Assembly (NCBI GenBank): GCA_965237485.1
Contig: CBDEFQ010000006.1
Coordinates: 1 to 64,000 of the forward strand
Length of the DNA stretch: 64,000 nucleotides
Direction: 5' to 3'
DNA from: JAAELZ01 sp965237485
Lineage (GTDB): Bacteria > Pseudomonadota > Gammaproteobacteria > Arenicellales > Poriferihabitantaceae
Each line of letters opens with the position of its first letter. Position 1 is the stretch's first letter. Shown piece after piece: positions 62,852-64,000 of this stretch. The translations under genes were made by a program, and so were the position numbers. The notes beneath the pieces were generated by a model. That model had not been told where the DNA came from and made no database searches. It saw only the letters and a list, made by a program, of their open reading frames with translations.

Positions 62852-64000
62852 ATGTTTATGTCAATACAGATACCAAAAAACAGAGCGCGGCTTGTTCTTC
62901 GGTCTTGTCTATTGGCCTTATTATGCATTCAATACAATAGTGTTTTAGCACAGGACACTTCATCAGTTGGCGTACTCAGCAATCAATTAGCAGATAATCC
63001 CTCACCCTATTTGGCACTCCACGGTAGCGATCCAGTGGCTTGGCAAGAGTGGGGCGAGGCGGCGCTAGCGCGCGCTAAGAAAGAAAATAAGCCCTTGTTC
63101 ATCTCTAGTGGGTATTTTTCTTGTCACTGGTGTCATGTAATGCAGGCCGAGAGTTACAAAAATGAGGTAGTTGCAAAGTTACTAAATGATTTTTTCATTC
63201 CGGTAAAAATTGACCGCGAACTAGAATCTGCTTTAGATCAACGCTTGATGAATTACGCTCAAGCTACATTAAAAAGAGGAGGGTGGCCGCTTAATGTATT
63301 TCTGTCACCCGATGGCTTGCCACTTTATGCAGTGCTTTATCAGCCGCGTGAGCAATTTCAAAACATCCTACTTAAGTTAACCGAAGCTTGGGTAGGTAAT
63401 AGTGCACGCATCAGGGAATTGGCACTAAAAGAAAAGGAGATAACTCAATTTCCCGACTCTAAGCCTAAGCTAGACGCCCCCAATGTGCAGAATTTAGTCG
63501 ATGCAACGATAAACCATATTTTAAGCCGAGCAGATAGTTTGCAAGGTGGTTTTGGTTCTTCGAATAAATTTCCGTCGACGCCTCAGTTGTTTTTTTTGCT
63601 GGACCAGCAGCGCGCATTTAGAAGTAAACAAGTAGATAAGTTTTTAAGCTTGACGCTGGATGCCATGGCGTATAACGGCATGATGGACCAATTGAGCGGT
63701 GGGTTTTATCGTTATAGCGTTGATCCAGCTTGGGAAATTCCGCATTTCGAAAAAATGTTATATGACAATGCGAATTTGGCGCGCTTATATCTACACGCAG
63801 GCCAAATTATGAACCAGCCAGCGTACACCGCGATAGCGATTAGAACCTTGGACTTTATGATCGCGAGCATGGCGGGTAAAAACGGCGCTTTGGTAGCGGC
63901 ATTTTCGGCAGTGGATAGTGATTCAATCGAAGGTGGTTATTACTTGTGGACGCCAAAAGAACTGGCTAGTTTGTTAAGTGACCAACAGCTGACCGTGTAC
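62852..64000 (+). CDS. DUF255 thioredoxin-domain protein (YyaL/SSP411 type), start only
   Basis: The frame is open from ATG 62852 to the window end (383 codons). It opens with a signal peptide (LVLRSCLLALLCIQYNSVLA, cut before QDT), unusual for the mostly cytosolic family, so the product is probably periplasmic. The thioredoxin-like domain has NPSPYLALHGSDPVAWQEWG, then FISSGYFSCHWCHVM with the CxxC pair, and GGWPLNVFLSPDG. The following glucosidase-like alpha/alpha domain starts QGGFGSSNKFPSTPQ and GGFYRYSVDPAWEIPHFEKM. The function of the family is not established. The ATG at 62858 is an alternative start. Confidence 0.88.
   Translation, partial: MFMSIQIPKNRARLVLRSCLLALLCIQYNSVLAQDTSSVGVLSNQLADNPSPYLALHGSDPVAWQEWGEAALARAKKENKPLFISSGYFSCHWCHVMQAESYKNEVVAKLLNDFFIPVKIDRELESALDQRLMNYAQATLKRGGWPLNVFLSPDGLPLYAVLYQPREQFQNILLKLTEAWVGNSARIRELALKEKEITQFPDSKPKLDAPNVQNLVDATINHILSRADSLQGGFGSSNKFPSTPQLFFLLDQQRAFRSKQVDKFLSLTLDAMAYNGMMDQLSGGFYRYSVDPAWEIPHFEKMLYDNANLARLYLHAGQIMNQPAYTAIAIRTLDFMIASMAGKNGALVAAFSAVDSDSIEGGYYLWTPKELASLLSDQQLTVY

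Noticed and set aside
1..64000. tRNA or rRNA genes
   Set aside because: I looked for tRNA arms and rRNA landmarks while reading and saw none; rnpB is the only structured RNA gene I can support.

Overview
The window reads as a chromosome segment of an IS-rich gammaproteobacterium. A complete, co-directional division and cell-wall (dcw) cluster, a meso-diaminopimelate type MurE, a type A RNase P RNA, a hisBHAFIE block with monofunctional HisB and separate HisI and HisE, and a tatABC operon all fit a marine-type gammaproteobacterium. I cannot name a genus from sequence alone.

Layout. 1-7.7 kb is a pile of mobile elements: an IS256-like end, a mazEF pair whose toxin is split by an IS3-family element, an IS1595-family transposase translationally coupled to a frameshifted DNA methyltransferase, a truncated rve-domain element, an IS1380-type element and an IS4 remnant. 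7.7-14.6 kb holds ordinary genes (secreted protein, metallo-beta-lactamase fold hydrolase, PLP desulfhydrase/sulfo-lyase, decayed DegT aminotransferase, Asp/Glu racemase, VOC protein), one 1628-bp IS and a 13-unit octamer repeat. 14.6-31.2 kb is the dcw cluster on the minus strand (mraZ-rsmH-ftsL-ftsI-murE-murF-mraY-murD-ftsW-murG-murC-murB-ftsQ-ftsA-ftsZ). It has a strong promoter upstream of mraZ and a hairpin terminator after ftsZ, and its genes mostly overlap by 1-13 nt. rnpB and a DUF1653 gene follow.

32-53.6 kb is a second accessory region. It contains IS256 and rve-element remnants, a Sel1-repeat fragment bracketed by palindromes, a MITE-like hairpin, and an AlwI-like type IIS restriction-modification locus. 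In that locus the fused double-domain methyltransferase is intact but the nuclease gene is split by an IS4 element. A second IS4, itself split by the 1628-bp IS, sits exactly at the methyltransferase start. After these come an IS5-family element, a long FG-GAP repeat gene broken by frameshifts and an IS3 copy, an IS110 gene broken by another IS3 copy, and two IS21-family elements. 53.6-57.4 kb has a response regulator (its kinase reduced to a C-terminal stub), an EamA transporter and a second IS1380-type copy. 57.4 kb to the end carries hisBHAFIE, tatABC and the start of a DUF255/thioredoxin-domain gene.

How it works together. The core blocks run as operons: peptidoglycan precursor synthesis plus divisome, late histidine synthesis, and Tat export. 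The accessory blocks record repeated IS hits. At seven insertions (three IS3, two 1628-bp IS, two IS4) I could find exact target duplications of 3, 4 and 9 bp, and several host frames can be rebuilt exactly across them. Two of the hits silence the toxic half of a toxin/antitoxin-like pair (mazF, and the restriction nuclease) while sparing the protective half. The dcw-embedded murB is frameshifted and also lacks the usual catalytic serine and glutamate. I saw no clearly new defence system. The most unusual items are the degenerate murB, the IS1595-borne methyltransferase, the disarmed AlwI-like locus and the histone H1-like tail on TatB.
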